Below, one piece after another: positions 7,833-16,548 of a DNA stretch of 64,000 nucleotides. The position numbers were made by a program, and so were the translations under genes. The DNA lies in assembly GCA_002392915.1 (NCBI GenBank), contig DGHQ01000049.1, positions 62,001 through 126,000 on the forward strand, written 5' to 3'. This DNA comes from Bacteroidales bacterium UBA3844. Lineage in GTDB: Bacteria > Bacteroidota > Bacteroidia > Bacteroidales > Paludibacteraceae. The notes beneath the pieces are model-generated. The model did no database searches. It saw only the letters and a program-made list of their open reading frames with translations, and was not told the DNA's origin. Positions within the stretch are counted from its first letter, which is position 1, and each line of letters opens with the position of its first letter.

Positions 7833-8390
7833 ATGGGAATTTACGACATTAAAGTTACAAAGCGTGAAAACTTTCAGGATAAAGAGGTTTCGCTTAGTGA
7901 GTATCAGGGCAAGGTTATGCTGATAGTCAACACAGCAACAGGCTGTGGTTTAACTCCCCAGTATGAGGCATTGGAGAAACTCTACCGCAAGTATAAGGCG
8001 GCTGGCTTTACAATCCTTGATTTCCCATGCAACCAGTTTATGGAGCAGGCTAAGGGAAACGATGAGGAGATTTCGTCTTTCTGCACATTGAAGTATGACA
8101 CAACTTTCCCTCGTTTCAAAAAAATAGATGTGAATGGAGAAAATGAGTCTCCTCTCTACACATTCTTGAAAAATGCTATTGCGGAGCGTGATAATAAGGG
8201 ATTCAGTGTGAAGGATGCGCTTCTTTCGCTTACGTCAAAAATCAATGGCAAGAGTGGTAAGAAGAGTGATATAAAGTGGAATTTTGAAAAATTTCTTGTG
8301 GATAAGAATGGTAATGTAGTGAAGCGTTTTGCTCCTACGGTAACGCCCGAACAGATTGAGTCGGAAATTGAGAAGCTGTTGAGTGCTTGA
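7833..8390 (+). CDS. Glutathione peroxidase family protein
   Basis: This 185-residue thiol peroxidase of the GPx/BsaA family reduces peroxides; the bacterial cysteine forms usually draw electrons from thioredoxin rather than glutathione. The peroxidatic cysteine is C38 in NTATGCG, where animal enzymes carry selenocysteine. The partner glutamine is in FPCNQF and the tryptophan/asparagine pair in KWNFEKFL; a second cysteine lies in SSFCTLKYD. There is no signal peptide, so it should be cytoplasmic. It is monocistronic, with a promoter at 7722-7751 and a strong shared terminator before the convergent hemL. It contains a typical length with a somewhat extended loop before the WNF motif. The family call is secure; the physiological reductant is inferred. 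Confidence 0.93.
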   Translation: MGIYDIKVTKRENFQDKEVSLSEYQGKVMLIVNTATGCGLTPQYEALEKLYRKYKAAGFTILDFPCNQFMEQAKGNDEEISSFCTLKYDTTFPRFKKIDVNGENESPLYTFLKNAIAERDNKGFSVKDALLSLTSKINGKSGKKSDIKWNFEKFLVDKNGNVVKRFAPTVTPEQIESEIEKLLSA

Positions 8391-8439
8391 TAATAAGCAG
8401 GATGGAAATCTTGGATGATATGATAGAACAAACGAACTG

Positions 8440-8476
8440 AAAAAGCCAACTGGATATCACCCAGTTGGCTTTTTAT
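8440..8476. terminator. Bidirectional rho-independent terminator
   Basis: AAAAGCCAACTGG and CCAGTTGGCTTTT form a 13-bp stem around a 7-nt loop, with A/T runs on both sides. It separates the convergent peroxidase and hemL genes and can serve both strands. Confidence 0.92.
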
Positions 8477-8494
8477 TTCTAGGCATGAGTTTTT

Positions 8495-9775
8495 TTACTC
8501 TATGCTCTCCTCAATACTTTTCAATACGTAGTCGAGTATATCTTGAGTATGGCAGGCAGATATGAAATTGCCTTCAAACTGTGACGGGCTTACATATATG
8601 CCTCTGCTGAGCATATTTCTGAAATATTTTGCGAATCGTTCCTGGTCGCTTTTCTTTGTGTCCTGAAAATTGCGGACAGGTTTGTCGTTGAAAAACATTG
8701 TAAACATAGAGCCGCAATGGTTGAGCTGGATGCCTTTTCCCTCAACAATCTTTTCCAACTTTTCAATGAACTTGTTGCTTCTTTCCTCAAGCTCTTCATA
8801 GAATCCAGGCTGTGACAACTGATTCAATGTCTCTATTCCTGCAGCCATAGACACAGGGTTGCCGCTTAGTGTGCCAGCCTGGTATACTGGTCCGTCTGGG
8901 GCAAGACAGCGCATGATCTCCTCTCTTCCGCCGAATGCGGCTGCCGGGAATCCTCCGCCAGCTATCTTTCCGACTGTTGTCATATCTGGTTTGATGCCGA
9001 ATCTTTGTTGAGCGCCTCCTCTTGAAAGACGGAATCCTGTTATCACCTCGTCGAAGATCAGGACGGCTCCATGTTGGGATGTCACTTCTCTGGTTGTTTT
9101 CAAAAACTCTTCGGTTGGGACTACCACACCCATGTTGCAAGCAACGGGTTCAAGGATGAGGGCCGCCACTTTGTCGCCATTCTCCGCGAAATATTTCTTT
9201 AGCGCATCAATGTCGTTATATGGCAAGACGACGGTGTGTTTCACGAAATCGTTAGGCACTCCGGCTGACGATGCGTTGGAGATATTGGCAACGCCAGATC
9301 CAGCCGCAACAAGCAGGTGGTCGGCATGACCGTGATAATTGCCTTCGAATTTCACCAATATATCTCGACCTGTGTATCCGCGTGCCACACGTATAGCCGA
9401 CATAGTGGCTTCCGTACCGCTGTTCACGAATCTTAGACGTTCCATGGAAGGGATTGCCTCTCTAACCTTTTGGGCTAGGATGGTTTCGCTTAAAGTAGGA
9501 ATGCCGTAACTGCTGCCGCGCAAAACGGCGTCGCAGGCAGCTTTACTGACTTTTTCTTGGTTGTGTCCTAGAATGAAGACTCCCCATGACATGCAAAAGT
9601 CGATGAATTTGTTGTCGTCGATATCGGTGATGTATGCGCCTTTGGCCTCCTTAACGAAAAGAGGAGTTGTCCCTACGCTGCGTAATGCGCGTACCGGACT
9701 GTTGACACCTCCTGGTATTACTTGTAGAGCCTCGGCAAATGCCGCTGCTGACTTTTCTCTGTTGTTTATGCCCAT
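8495..9775 (-). CDS. hemL: Glutamate-1-semialdehyde 2,1-aminomutase
   Basis: This PLP enzyme of 426 residues converts glutamate-1-semialdehyde to 5-aminolevulinate, the second step of the C5 pathway. The PLP-binding lysine lies in TTVGKIAGGGFP (about residue 265), with the upstream FDEVITGFR and NSGTEATMSAIR motifs of class III aminotransferases. Length matches the family. Its start overlaps the end of hemB by 10 bp, and it is the last gene of the hemE-hemAC-hemD-hemB-hemL operon, ending at a terminator shared with the convergent peroxidase. With GluTR in the same operon, the organism makes 5-aminolevulinate from glutamyl-tRNA. Confidence 0.96.
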   Translation of the reverse strand: MGINNREKSAAAFAEALQVIPGGVNSPVRALRSVGTTPLFVKEAKGAYITDIDDNKFIDFCMSWGVFILGHNQEKVSKAACDAVLRGSSYGIPTLSETILAQKVREAIPSMERLRFVNSGTEATMSAIRVARGYTGRDILVKFEGNYHGHADHLLVAAGSGVANISNASSAGVPNDFVKHTVVLPYNDIDALKKYFAENGDKVAALILEPVACNMGVVVPTEEFLKTTREVTSQHGAVLIFDEVITGFRLSRGGAQQRFGIKPDMTTVGKIAGGGFPAAAFGGREEIMRCLAPDGPVYQAGTLSGNPVSMAAGIETLNQLSQPGFYEELEERSNKFIEKLEKIVEGKGIQLNHCGSMFTMFFNDKPVRNFQDTKKSDQERFAKYFRNMLSRGIYVSPSQFEGNFISACHTQDILDYVLKSIEESIE

Positions 9776-10737
9776 CTCTGCATGTATTCTTTAGCGTAGT
9801 AAGTAATGATGTATTTTGCTCCGGCTCTCTTGATTGCTATGAGACTTTCGAAAACGATGCGTTTCTCATCAAGGAATCCCATTTTTGCGGCTGCTTTAGC
9901 CATTGAGTATTCTCCGCTCACCTGGTATGCCACCATAGGAATATTTGGGAATTTTTCCACACCACGAGCGATGATGTCAAGGTATGGCATGGCTGGTTTC
10001 ACCATTGTCCAGTCTGCTCCTTCCGCAACGTCTGCCTCTATCTCTCCGATTCCCTGATCGTGAGTTCTGAAATCCATCTGGTATGTTCTTCTGTCTCCAA
10101 AAGATGGGGCTGAATCAGCAGCGTCTCTGAAAGGTCCGTAATAAGCGGACGCATATTTTGCGGAGTAAGCCATGATTTTGCATTTGTCACGAAGTCCGGC
10201 CTCTTTCAATCGCTTGTCGAGAGCCTCTATCTGTCCGTCCATCATTGCCGACGGTGCTACGAAATCAGCTCCTGCCTTGGCATGGACGTATGCCATCTCT
10301 GCAAGCAATGGTAGAGTTGCGTCATTGTCGACGTCGTTGTCCTTCAACAATCCGCAATGTCCGTGACTTGTGTATTCGCAAAGGCAGACATCTGTGAAGA
10401 CCAAAACTTCAGGAACGGCTTTTTTGATTGCTTTGACGGCTCTGCAAACAAGAGCATCCTCAGTATATGCCAAGGATCCTCGCTCATCTTTCAGTTTGTC
10501 GTCGATTACTCCGAACAATAATATTTTGTTAATACCTAATTTGTAAACCTCCTTAACATCATCCACCAAAGTGTCGATGGAAAATCTATAAATGCCAGGC
10601 ATACTTGAGATTTCGCTTTTTATGCCAGTACCTTCCACAACGAAGTATGGAAATATGAAATCCTCAGCTTTCACATTTACGTCAGCATATCGGTCGCGAG
10701 TGGCCTGATCTTTTCTGAATTCTCTATATCTGATCAT
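9766..10737 (-). CDS. hemB: Porphobilinogen synthase (5-aminolevulinate dehydratase)
   Basis: This 323-residue enzyme condenses two 5-aminolevulinate molecules to porphobilinogen. The two Schiff-base lysines are in YSAKYASAYYGPF and MVKPAMPYLD. The cysteine-rich metal site CLCEYTSHGHCG marks the zinc-dependent form. Length is typical of the family. It lies 1 bp after hemD and overlaps hemL by 10 bp, so translation is probably coupled through the operon. Nothing looks anomalous. Confidence 0.96.
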   Translation of the reverse strand: MIRYREFRKDQATRDRYADVNVKAEDFIFPYFVVEGTGIKSEISSMPGIYRFSIDTLVDDVKEVYKLGINKILLFGVIDDKLKDERGSLAYTEDALVCRAVKAIKKAVPEVLVFTDVCLCEYTSHGHCGLLKDNDVDNDATLPLLAEMAYVHAKAGADFVAPSAMMDGQIEALDKRLKEAGLRDKCKIMAYSAKYASAYYGPFRDAADSAPSFGDRRTYQMDFRTHDQGIGEIEADVAEGADWTMVKPAMPYLDIIARGVEKFPNIPMVAYQVSGEYSMAKAAAKMGFLDEKRIVFESLIAIKRAGAKYIITYYAKEYMQRWA

Positions 10738-10738
10738 T

Positions 10739-11377
10739 TTATATGTTTTTATTTAGTATTTCCATTAAATGTTTTTCTGTGACAACGCCTCTGGTTTTCA
10801 GCTCTTTGTCGGTTGGCAGATATCCGTACAATTTCACAAAATTATCAATTGTGCTTGGCGACGTGAATATGATGCGGTCGATTTCCGACAGGTCTACTTT
10901 CTTTGGGTTGCTTGGCATTATATTTTCGTATGCAGTGACTGTTGTCACTTGGAAGCCCAGTTCTCTGAGTCCGTCTGGAATCAGGTTGAGAGCCAGATTA
11001 GATCGTGGAATAAGCACATGCCCCCTTTCTCTATTTGAAAACCAATCGATCACTCCATACGAGTTGTCTTCTTCCACCTGCTCGATATCTTGAAACCCTG
11101 CTTCAACAAGGGCCAGTGTTGTGGTGGCTCCAATCGACACCACTTTTTTGTTTGGCATGATGTGTTGCGGATCTCTGCCGTCGAGATTCAAACTCCAATA
11201 TTTTACAGAATATCTGCTTGTGAAGAGCAGGTATCCGACATTTTCGCTTTTATCGTCATACCATTGAAACAGCGCTTTACGAAGTTGTGAGTCGTCTTTT
11301 ACTGGCACTATTTCAATTAATGGTGTGTGGATATACTCTTTGTTGTTGCAGACGAGACCTGTAAATAATGTGCTCAT
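10739..11377 (-). CDS. hemD: Uroporphyrinogen-III synthase
   Basis: This 212-residue protein closes and inverts ring D of hydroxymethylbilane to give uroporphyrinogen III. Two HemD-like lobes are visible, with LLFTSRYSVKYW in the first and IIFTSPSTIDNFVKLYG in the second; both are the usual 'ftS..av..f' signatures. It is shorter than E. coli HemD (246), with a trimmed N-terminus and no clear strand between the second signature and the end. It overlaps the 3' end of the hemA-hemC fusion by 4 bp (ATGA), so the truncated HemC cannot continue into it. HemD sequences diverge widely; the operon position makes the call strong. Confidence 0.88.
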   Translation of the reverse strand: MSTLFTGLVCNNKEYIHTPLIEIVPVKDDSQLRKALFQWYDDKSENVGYLLFTSRYSVKYWSLNLDGRDPQHIMPNKKVVSIGATTTLALVEAGFQDIEQVEEDNSYGVIDWFSNRERGHVLIPRSNLALNLIPDGLRELGFQVTTVTAYENIMPSNPKKVDLSEIDRIIFTSPSTIDNFVKLYGYLPTDKELKTRGVVTEKHLMEILNKNI

Positions 11378-12903
11378 ACCAAACTGTCTTTTTGGAAAAT
11401 GGCTTTCAGGTCGGCTCTCCCTTTCTTCGCTGTGATGGCAAGCCGGCCCTGCATAGGATGAGTGGCAAACGGTAGAATCTCAGCTATCTCGTTTTCCATC
11501 CCAAGACGTTTGAGCGCGCATGTCGCCACGATGGCAGCATCTATATCCCCACGTCGCACCTGGGCCACACGATCCTCTATACAACCACGAATGTCAACAA
11601 TCTGGATGTCTGGACGGAGGGCTAACAGCTCCTTGCGTCTTAATGGAGAGCTTGTGCCTATTTTGCTTCCAGGCTTCAGCTCCGACAATTTGAGATTATT
11701 GAAGCTCACGAGAGAGTCAGTTTTGTCGAACGCTTCGTAGAGAGCTATCACTTCCAGGTCTGGATGCAGCTTTTCAGGAAGATCTTTAGCTGAATGGATG
11801 GCGATATCCGCGTCGCCGTTCAACAGAGCGGCATCAAGCTCTCTTGTGAACATGTCGTCGGGAGCCTCACCGTTCAACAGGGAAATCTTCAGGTTTTTGT
11901 CGCCATACGATTCGGAATAGATCACAGTGTGGGGTACGTCTGGAAAACGGTTGAAAACCTCAGTGACCTGCAGTCTGGACAGCTTGCTGCTTCTGGCAAT
12001 CACACGTACAGGTTTGGACCTGCTATCGCGTCTGTCGAGAATCTCCTTAAGTTTTTCAATCTCTTCCTCTATCATTTTTTCTGCTTTTTCCACTTCGTCT
12101 TCTCTGATGGAAAGGTTGGCTTTCACCAGTTCCTCCACATCGTGAAGATTATAAAGCGTTATGCCATCCACAGAGCCTACATTAGGATCGATGTCGCGAG
12201 GGAAGGCAAGATCTATACACAGCATTTTGTGTCTGGTAGTTATATCTTCCTTGCAGATCACATGGTCGGGGGAAGATGTGGCGCTTATAACGACGTCGCT
12301 ATTGCCCAGCACGTCAGGAAGTTGGTCGAATCCGTGGCATTCTATTGAATATTTTTCGGCAATTTCCTCGGCATTGGCGACTGTTCGGTTGATGAGCATC
12401 ACATTTTCTGCACCTTTGTTTTTGAGAAACTTTATGATGTCTTCGTTAAGTTTGTTGACGCCGATTATTGTGATCTTTGCTGTCTTGACGTCAATATGTT
12501 CTTTCTTTATGATTTCGATGGCTGCGAGGCTGTGGCTGACAGCTCCATATGAAATTTGGGTGTCAACGCGCACTTGTTTGCCGATCTCCAAAGCGCATTC
12601 AAACAGTTTGTGGATTCCGCTCGGCAGTTTCTGACCGCTTTGTCTGGCGGTCATATACGCGTCTTTGACTTGTCCTTGAACAGCCTTTTCACCCATGATG
12701 GCTGATTCCAGTCCACAAACAACTCTGAAAAGATGGCGTGCCACGTCGTCGGGCACTTTGCCATCACCATAGTAAAGCTCTATACGGTTGCAAGTTTGCA
12801 AAAGGACCGATGGACCTACCGATAAAGTTTCCAATTTCTGAAGAAATTCCTCTCGGTCGGTGAGCGATGCGTTTTGGTGGTTGATGGATATATATTGTAT
12901 CAT
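11374..12903 (-). CDS. hemA-hemC: Fused glutamyl-tRNA reductase and truncated porphobilinogen deaminase
   Basis: One 509-residue frame joins two heme enzymes. Residues 1-298 are glutamyl-tRNA reductase with catalytic C38 in LLQTCNRIELYY and the GEKAVQGQVKDAY region, but the C-terminal dimerisation helices are largely missing. Residues 299-509 are porphobilinogen deaminase (VRVIARSSKLS, HSAKDLP with the catalytic aspartate, GTSSPLRRKELL, DIRGCIEDRV). The HemC part stops after HPMQGRLAI at 211 residues versus about 310 normally. Domain 3, with the cysteine that carries the dipyrromethane cofactor (EGGCQVPIG in E. coli), is absent. hemD begins at once, so no split piece follows. Either another gene supplies domain 3 or this HemC works differently or not at all. 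Confidence 0.93.
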   Translation of the reverse strand: MIQYISINHQNASLTDREEFLQKLETLSVGPSVLLQTCNRIELYYGDGKVPDDVARHLFRVVCGLESAIMGEKAVQGQVKDAYMTARQSGQKLPSGIHKLFECALEIGKQVRVDTQISYGAVSHSLAAIEIIKKEHIDVKTAKITIIGVNKLNEDIIKFLKNKGAENVMLINRTVANAEEIAEKYSIECHGFDQLPDVLGNSDVVISATSSPDHVICKEDITTRHKMLCIDLAFPRDIDPNVGSVDGITLYNLHDVEELVKANLSIREDEVEKAEKMIEEEIEKLKEILDRRDSRSKPVRVIARSSKLSRLQVTEVFNRFPDVPHTVIYSESYGDKNLKISLLNGEAPDDMFTRELDAALLNGDADIAIHSAKDLPEKLHPDLEVIALYEAFDKTDSLVSFNNLKLSELKPGSKIGTSSPLRRKELLALRPDIQIVDIRGCIEDRVAQVRRGDIDAAIVATCALKRLGMENEIAEILPFATHPMQGRLAITAKKGRADLKAIFQKDSLV

Positions 12904-12909
12904 TATATT

Positions 12910-13932
12910 TTAAATCCAGTTAGTTGCTTTGATCCAGTCAGTTAGATACTTGATGTTTTGGAAAGGTGTGTTTGGCATGACTCCGTGTCCTAAATTCAGT
13001 ATCCAGCCTGGATTGTCGGCGAAAAATGGCTTGTAGTTCTTTTCCATACAGCTGATAATCTCTTCCTTAGGCGCGAACAGCAGCATAGGGTCTATGTTGC
13101 CTTGCAACCCTACTTGAGGATGAACCAATTGTCGGGCCTGGGAGAGTGATGTCTGCCAGTCTATGCTTACGAAATCGCAAAGGTCCGGCGTCACCAGATT
13201 TAATCCTGCTCCTAGTCCTTTGGGGAAAAATATGAATGGGATGCCTTTCGATCTGACAGCGTCAGCAATGCGTCTTACAGCAGGAATGAACATATCCTTG
13301 TAGATGTCCAACGGCATCAGTCCTGCGTGAGTGTCAAACAATTGGAATGCGTCGACACCACGGCTGATCTGCTGATTCGCGTATTCAATACTGAATTCTG
13401 TGACTGCGTCTATCAGCAATTCCGTCTCCTTCTTATTTTGATAGATGAATTTGCGGGCTTCCGGAAACTCGTGTTTGAGGCTGGTGCCCTGAAGCATGTA
13501 GAAAAGAGTTGTGAGTGGAGCTCCACAAAAACCTAACAGAGGGGTATCGCTTTGCTGCTTCACTAATTCTATCGCTTTGTACACAAATGACAGTTTATCA
13601 CTGTCGGGTGATAAAGATTTGTGTGGATTTGGGGCATCAATAAGTGGATTATGGAAAACAGGGCCCTTGTCGGTCCACTCTATTTCCATTCCCATAGCGG
13701 TGGGGATGGTAAGTATGTCGCTGAAGATAATCGCTGCGTCGACGCCGAGATCCTCCACTGGAAGCAGAGTCACTTTAGCCGCTAACTCAGGCGTTGTCAT
13801 CAGTTCTCGGAAACTATATTGTTTTCTAAGTTCATTGTAGCTTGGCAGAATACGTCCTGCTTGCCTCATATACCAAACTGGTGGCCTACTATGATCCTTG
13901 TTCTGCAATGTTCTTATAAACATGTTGTCCAT
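12910..13932 (-). CDS. hemE: Uroporphyrinogen decarboxylase
   Basis: This 340-residue cytoplasmic enzyme removes four carboxyl groups from uroporphyrinogen III to give coproporphyrinogen III. The signature RPPVWYMRQAGRILPSY is near residues 17-33, the GFCGAPLTTLFYML motif follows near 137, and the C-terminal ILNLGHGVMPNTP is present. It is the first gene of the operon, 6 bp ahead of the hemA-hemC fusion. Its presence shows that the pathway goes at least to coproporphyrinogen, so the operon is not only for siroheme or cobamides; later heme genes are not in this window. Confidence 0.95.
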   Translation of the reverse strand: MDNMFIRTLQNKDHSRPPVWYMRQAGRILPSYNELRKQYSFRELMTTPELAAKVTLLPVEDLGVDAAIIFSDILTIPTAMGMEIEWTDKGPVFHNPLIDAPNPHKSLSPDSDKLSFVYKAIELVKQQSDTPLLGFCGAPLTTLFYMLQGTSLKHEFPEARKFIYQNKKETELLIDAVTEFSIEYANQQISRGVDAFQLFDTHAGLMPLDIYKDMFIPAVRRIADAVRSKGIPFIFFPKGLGAGLNLVTPDLCDFVSIDWQTSLSQARQLVHPQVGLQGNIDPMLLFAPKEEIISCMEKNYKPFFADNPGWILNLGHGVMPNTPFQNIKYLTDWIKATNWI

Positions 13933-13953
13933 GAAACGTCTAATTATATTCTA

Positions 13954-13985
13954 CAAAGGTCATCATATTTATTGAAATATGCAAA
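13954..13985 (-). promoter_or_regulatory. Candidate promoter of the hem operon
   Basis: On the minus strand TTTG (13985-13982), 20 bp, then GACCTTTG (13961-13954) approximate the Bacteroidota pattern, with two mismatches in the -7 box. It would start transcripts about 15 nt before hemE. Confidence 0.4.
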
Positions 13986-14052
13986 AATAATTGTGCAAAC
14001 AAGAAATTCTATAGCTTGAGTTTCAGTGGAAATTACAGAGACATCTGTTATT

Positions 14053-14319
14053 TTAACGTAAATTCGGAATTAAAAAATAGGAGAAAAAAGATAGTTGGAG
14101 TGTCATAAATGAGGATTGTTAAGGGCCCATGTTTGATTGATATTGGCCCTAACCCCTCTCCACGTGCGAGCCGTAAGGCGAGCACATAAAATTTAATAAA
14201 CCACAGAGACACAAGGTTAACAGAGAAAGGCTACGCCTTTTTATGAGAACAAAGAGGTGAAAATGCAATCAGAAAGTGGAAAATTATTCGCAGATTACAA
14301 GTCATCGAACTCACGTTAA
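14053..14319 (-). repeat. Dispersed MITE-like element, copy C (reference copy)
   Basis: This 267-bp element lies between hemE and the DUF481 gene. Both ends read TTAACGT inward: TTAACGTAAATTCGG on the left and, on the opposite strand at the right, TTAACGTGAGTTCGATGAC, an imperfect terminal inverted repeat. Inside are AGTTGGAGTGTCATAAATGA, GGATTGTTAAG, a hairpin with AGGGCC/GGCCCT arms, and GTGCGAGCC...GGCGAGCAC. It has no coding capacity. Other copies: A, B, D, E, F, G, H and a trace at 7567. Confidence 0.85.
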
Positions 14320-14346
14320 CATAAGAGAGCATTAGAACCCTTTTTC

Positions 14347-15126
14347 CTACAGCTTGAGTTTCAATGAGAATTCAAGAGAATGGTCGCTGTGCTTATACGT
14401 CACGTCTTCTCTTATTGGAGGCAAAACACTGCGATAGTCAAACTCATAGATGACGCTTAAATACAAGGCTGACACTATCTTGCATTCTATTTCTGCCTCA
14501 TTCCTTATCAAATAATCTTTGAAGTCGTTGATCTTCGGTTGGTAGAAGATTTTTTCTATGAGATGTACCGACTCGCCGATTTTTTGCTTCATTTTGGGCC
14601 TCAGGGAGAGACGGAATGCCTGGTCATCCAATGTCTTTTTATCGTCTGTGTAGTCGACGACGTCGTAAAGCCCAGCCAGACTGATGGAGTAGTCGCAAAC
14701 TTTGGGTTTGTTATAAATACGGTATTTGACTCCCGCCACTGAATACAATCTGAAGTTGTAGCCTTTGTAAGTGTTGTGGACGTACTCACATGCAAGCAGT
14801 GGCGACCATTTCCTGTATTGTATAAAGTCTACTTTAAGTGCAGCTTCAATGCCGTTGTTTTTTATTTTATGGTCGCTTTGGGAAAAGGTGTATTTCCCTG
14901 CCAATGCGAATGAAATAGTGCTGTCGTCTGTAGCGATCCCTCCCGTCGCCTTGATATCTGATTTGTCGATGTTTCCTGAACTCAATGATCCTCCAGCAGA
15001 GAGAAATCCAGACAATTTTTTCTCTTTCGCTTCTTCCTTTTTTTCTGTCTCTTCTGCATTCGACGTGAATGTGCAGAACATTATCATTGTCAATAATACA
15101 ATGATTAGATGAGGTTTACGTAACAT
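14347..15126 (-). CDS. DUF481 family outer-membrane protein
   Basis: This protein of 259 residues has a signal peptide (LRKPHLIIVLLTMIMFC, cleavage near SNA-EE) and a short Glu/Lys-rich linker. The rest alternates strand-like segments of the DUF481 family (for example GFLSAGGSLSSGNIDKSD and YSVAGVKYRIYNK), predicted to form a small outer-membrane beta-barrel. Its function is unknown; family members are sometimes linked to salt or acid stress. The ATG at 15126 places the signal peptide at the N-terminus, so an upstream alternative start is rejected. It is monocistronic, followed by element copy C. The 235 bp upstream hold no other gene. Confidence 0.82.
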   Translation of the reverse strand: MLRKPHLIIVLLTMIMFCTFTSNAEETEKKEEAKEKKLSGFLSAGGSLSSGNIDKSDIKATGGIATDDSTISFALAGKYTFSQSDHKIKNNGIEAALKVDFIQYRKWSPLLACEYVHNTYKGYNFRLYSVAGVKYRIYNKPKVCDYSISLAGLYDVVDYTDDKKTLDDQAFRLSLRPKMKQKIGESVHLIEKIFYQPKINDFKDYLIRNEAEIECKIVSALYLSVIYEFDYRSVLPPIREDVTYKHSDHSLEFSLKLKL

Positions 15127-15361
15127 AAAATTTGATTCTTTATGCAAAGATAGCGAAAAATTACCAATTGAGCCTAAGGAGGATTATGGGTTTGCACTAG
15201 CACAACAGAAAGGTTGGAGTCGTAATATAAAACAAAAGTGAAACATAAAAGAATAAATTATAGATAAACTTGAGGTCTGCATAAAATTATTATTAGTGAT
15301 GATTGATTTTAAGTCGTATCATTTACAAATAAACAGATTTGAGCATTTTTGGGGGTCAAAA

Positions 15362-16339
15362 TTATTCAAATCCAAAAATCTTATTAATTTTTGAGTTGCA
15401 GAATTTTGAGCTACAATATACAAAGAAGAAACTGACAATAAGAATCACTGCAGAATTTATAATAAATGGCAAATCTTTATAAATGTGTAAGTGAGAAAAT
15501 AATTTTATTATCATCATATGAGATAGGTATATACCAAAAGAATAGTTGCCAATAGTTGCCAAAATATTATTAGTATAGTCACATGTGTTGTCTCTAATAT
15601 ATTTGTATGCGATAATTATAAAAATGGAGCTTGTCAACAAAGATGATAATTTAATTTGTGTACCACAATTGTTTTCTTCTAGTTGTAATAGCCAGTATCC
15701 TTCTGCAATTTGAAAAAAAATTGTAATTACATAAAAAGTAAGTATCTGTTTAATTCCACTCTTGATATGAATTAGATTATTGCCAAGTAATAAACCTAGA
15801 TAATAAAATGTGAACCATCCAATACACAAATCACCCCAAACAAGTTTAATTATAGGATGTAATGTTTGTCCTGTTATCCATGGATAATACTTGAATATCA
15901 AAACAAAAACAGGAGCAATAAACCATCCAATTGATTTGAATTTAGAGTTTGCTAATTTTCCTATAAAAGGAGTTAAAAGAACAAATTGAATATACACTAA
16001 TATGTAATACATTGTACAGGCAGACTTTGCTGTTAAGGTATTTTTAAGAATGTTAGCAAAATCTAATCCTTTTTTTGAAATTATACTATACAAAATAGTC
16101 CAAATGATGTATGGTAATATAACTCTGAGGATTCTTTTTTTGAAAAACTTTGGCCAGTTGTCATTTTCTGTTTTTGTTAAATATCCAGATAAGAATAAAA
16201 ATGTTGCAACAGCAAAATTGATAAATGGTCTGCAGATTACTTGCCAATATCCACTAGGACAAGTATGAATTAGTACAACGGCTATTATAGCTATTCCTCT
16301 TAGAATTTGAATTTTTTGATTTCTTGTTTCTTTTTGCAT
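15362..16339 (-). CDS. Acyltransferase family 3 membrane protein
   Basis: This 325-residue integral membrane protein has about ten hydrophobic segments. It opens with QILRGIAIIAVVLIHTCP, the acyltransferase-3 signature whose histidine is catalytic, followed by RPFINFAVATFLFLSGYL and RILRVILPYIIWTIL. Such enzymes transfer acyl groups (often acetyl) to lipopolysaccharide, capsule or other surface glycans. The ATG at 16339 fits the conserved N-terminus. The gene is noticeably richer in A and T than the hem operon, which suggests transfer. It has no glycan cluster beside it, so it may act on a product encoded elsewhere. Confidence 0.9.
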   Translation of the reverse strand: MQKETRNQKIQILRGIAIIAVVLIHTCPSGYWQVICRPFINFAVATFLFLSGYLTKTENDNWPKFFKKRILRVILPYIIWTILYSIISKKGLDFANILKNTLTAKSACTMYYILVYIQFVLLTPFIGKLANSKFKSIGWFIAPVFVLIFKYYPWITGQTLHPIIKLVWGDLCIGWFTFYYLGLLLGNNLIHIKSGIKQILTFYVITIFFQIAEGYWLLQLEENNCGTQIKLSSLLTSSIFIIIAYKYIRDNTCDYTNNILATIGNYSFGIYLSHMMIIKLFSHLHIYKDLPFIINSAVILIVSFFFVYCSSKFCNSKINKIFGFE

Positions 16340-16374
16340 CGATAGTCTGTTTTCGCACTCGACTATCAATCACA

Positions 16375-16548
16375 TATCGGCAACAGAAAGGTGTGGACCT
16401 TTCTACTCGCGTTCACAGGGAAGCCTGAGATGAAACCCCGCCGTTACTTATAGAAGCCCACACCTTAAGGTGCGAGCATCAACTCATATAAGTAACGATG
16501 GAAGCCACTTTCAAAGCGTCTCCGTGAACATTGCTATCCGATTTTCAA
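16375..16548 (+). ncRNA. ssrS: Structured RNA, 6S-like (ssrS candidate)
   Basis: About 175 nt fold into nested stems: closing ATCGG/CCGAT with CAA/TTG, a local hairpin AGAAAGGT-GTGG-ACCTTTCT, GTTCAC/GTGAAC, a large internal bubble, then CGTTACTTATA/TATAAGTAACG with an apical region containing ACACCTTAAGGTG. A long rod with a central bubble and terminal stems is the 6S RNA plan, which would bind the housekeeping RNA polymerase. Strand was chosen from the GAAGCC elements and is uncertain. No protein frame crosses it. It lies between the minus-strand acyltransferase and an ATPase gene, with no clear promoter found. Confidence 0.55.
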
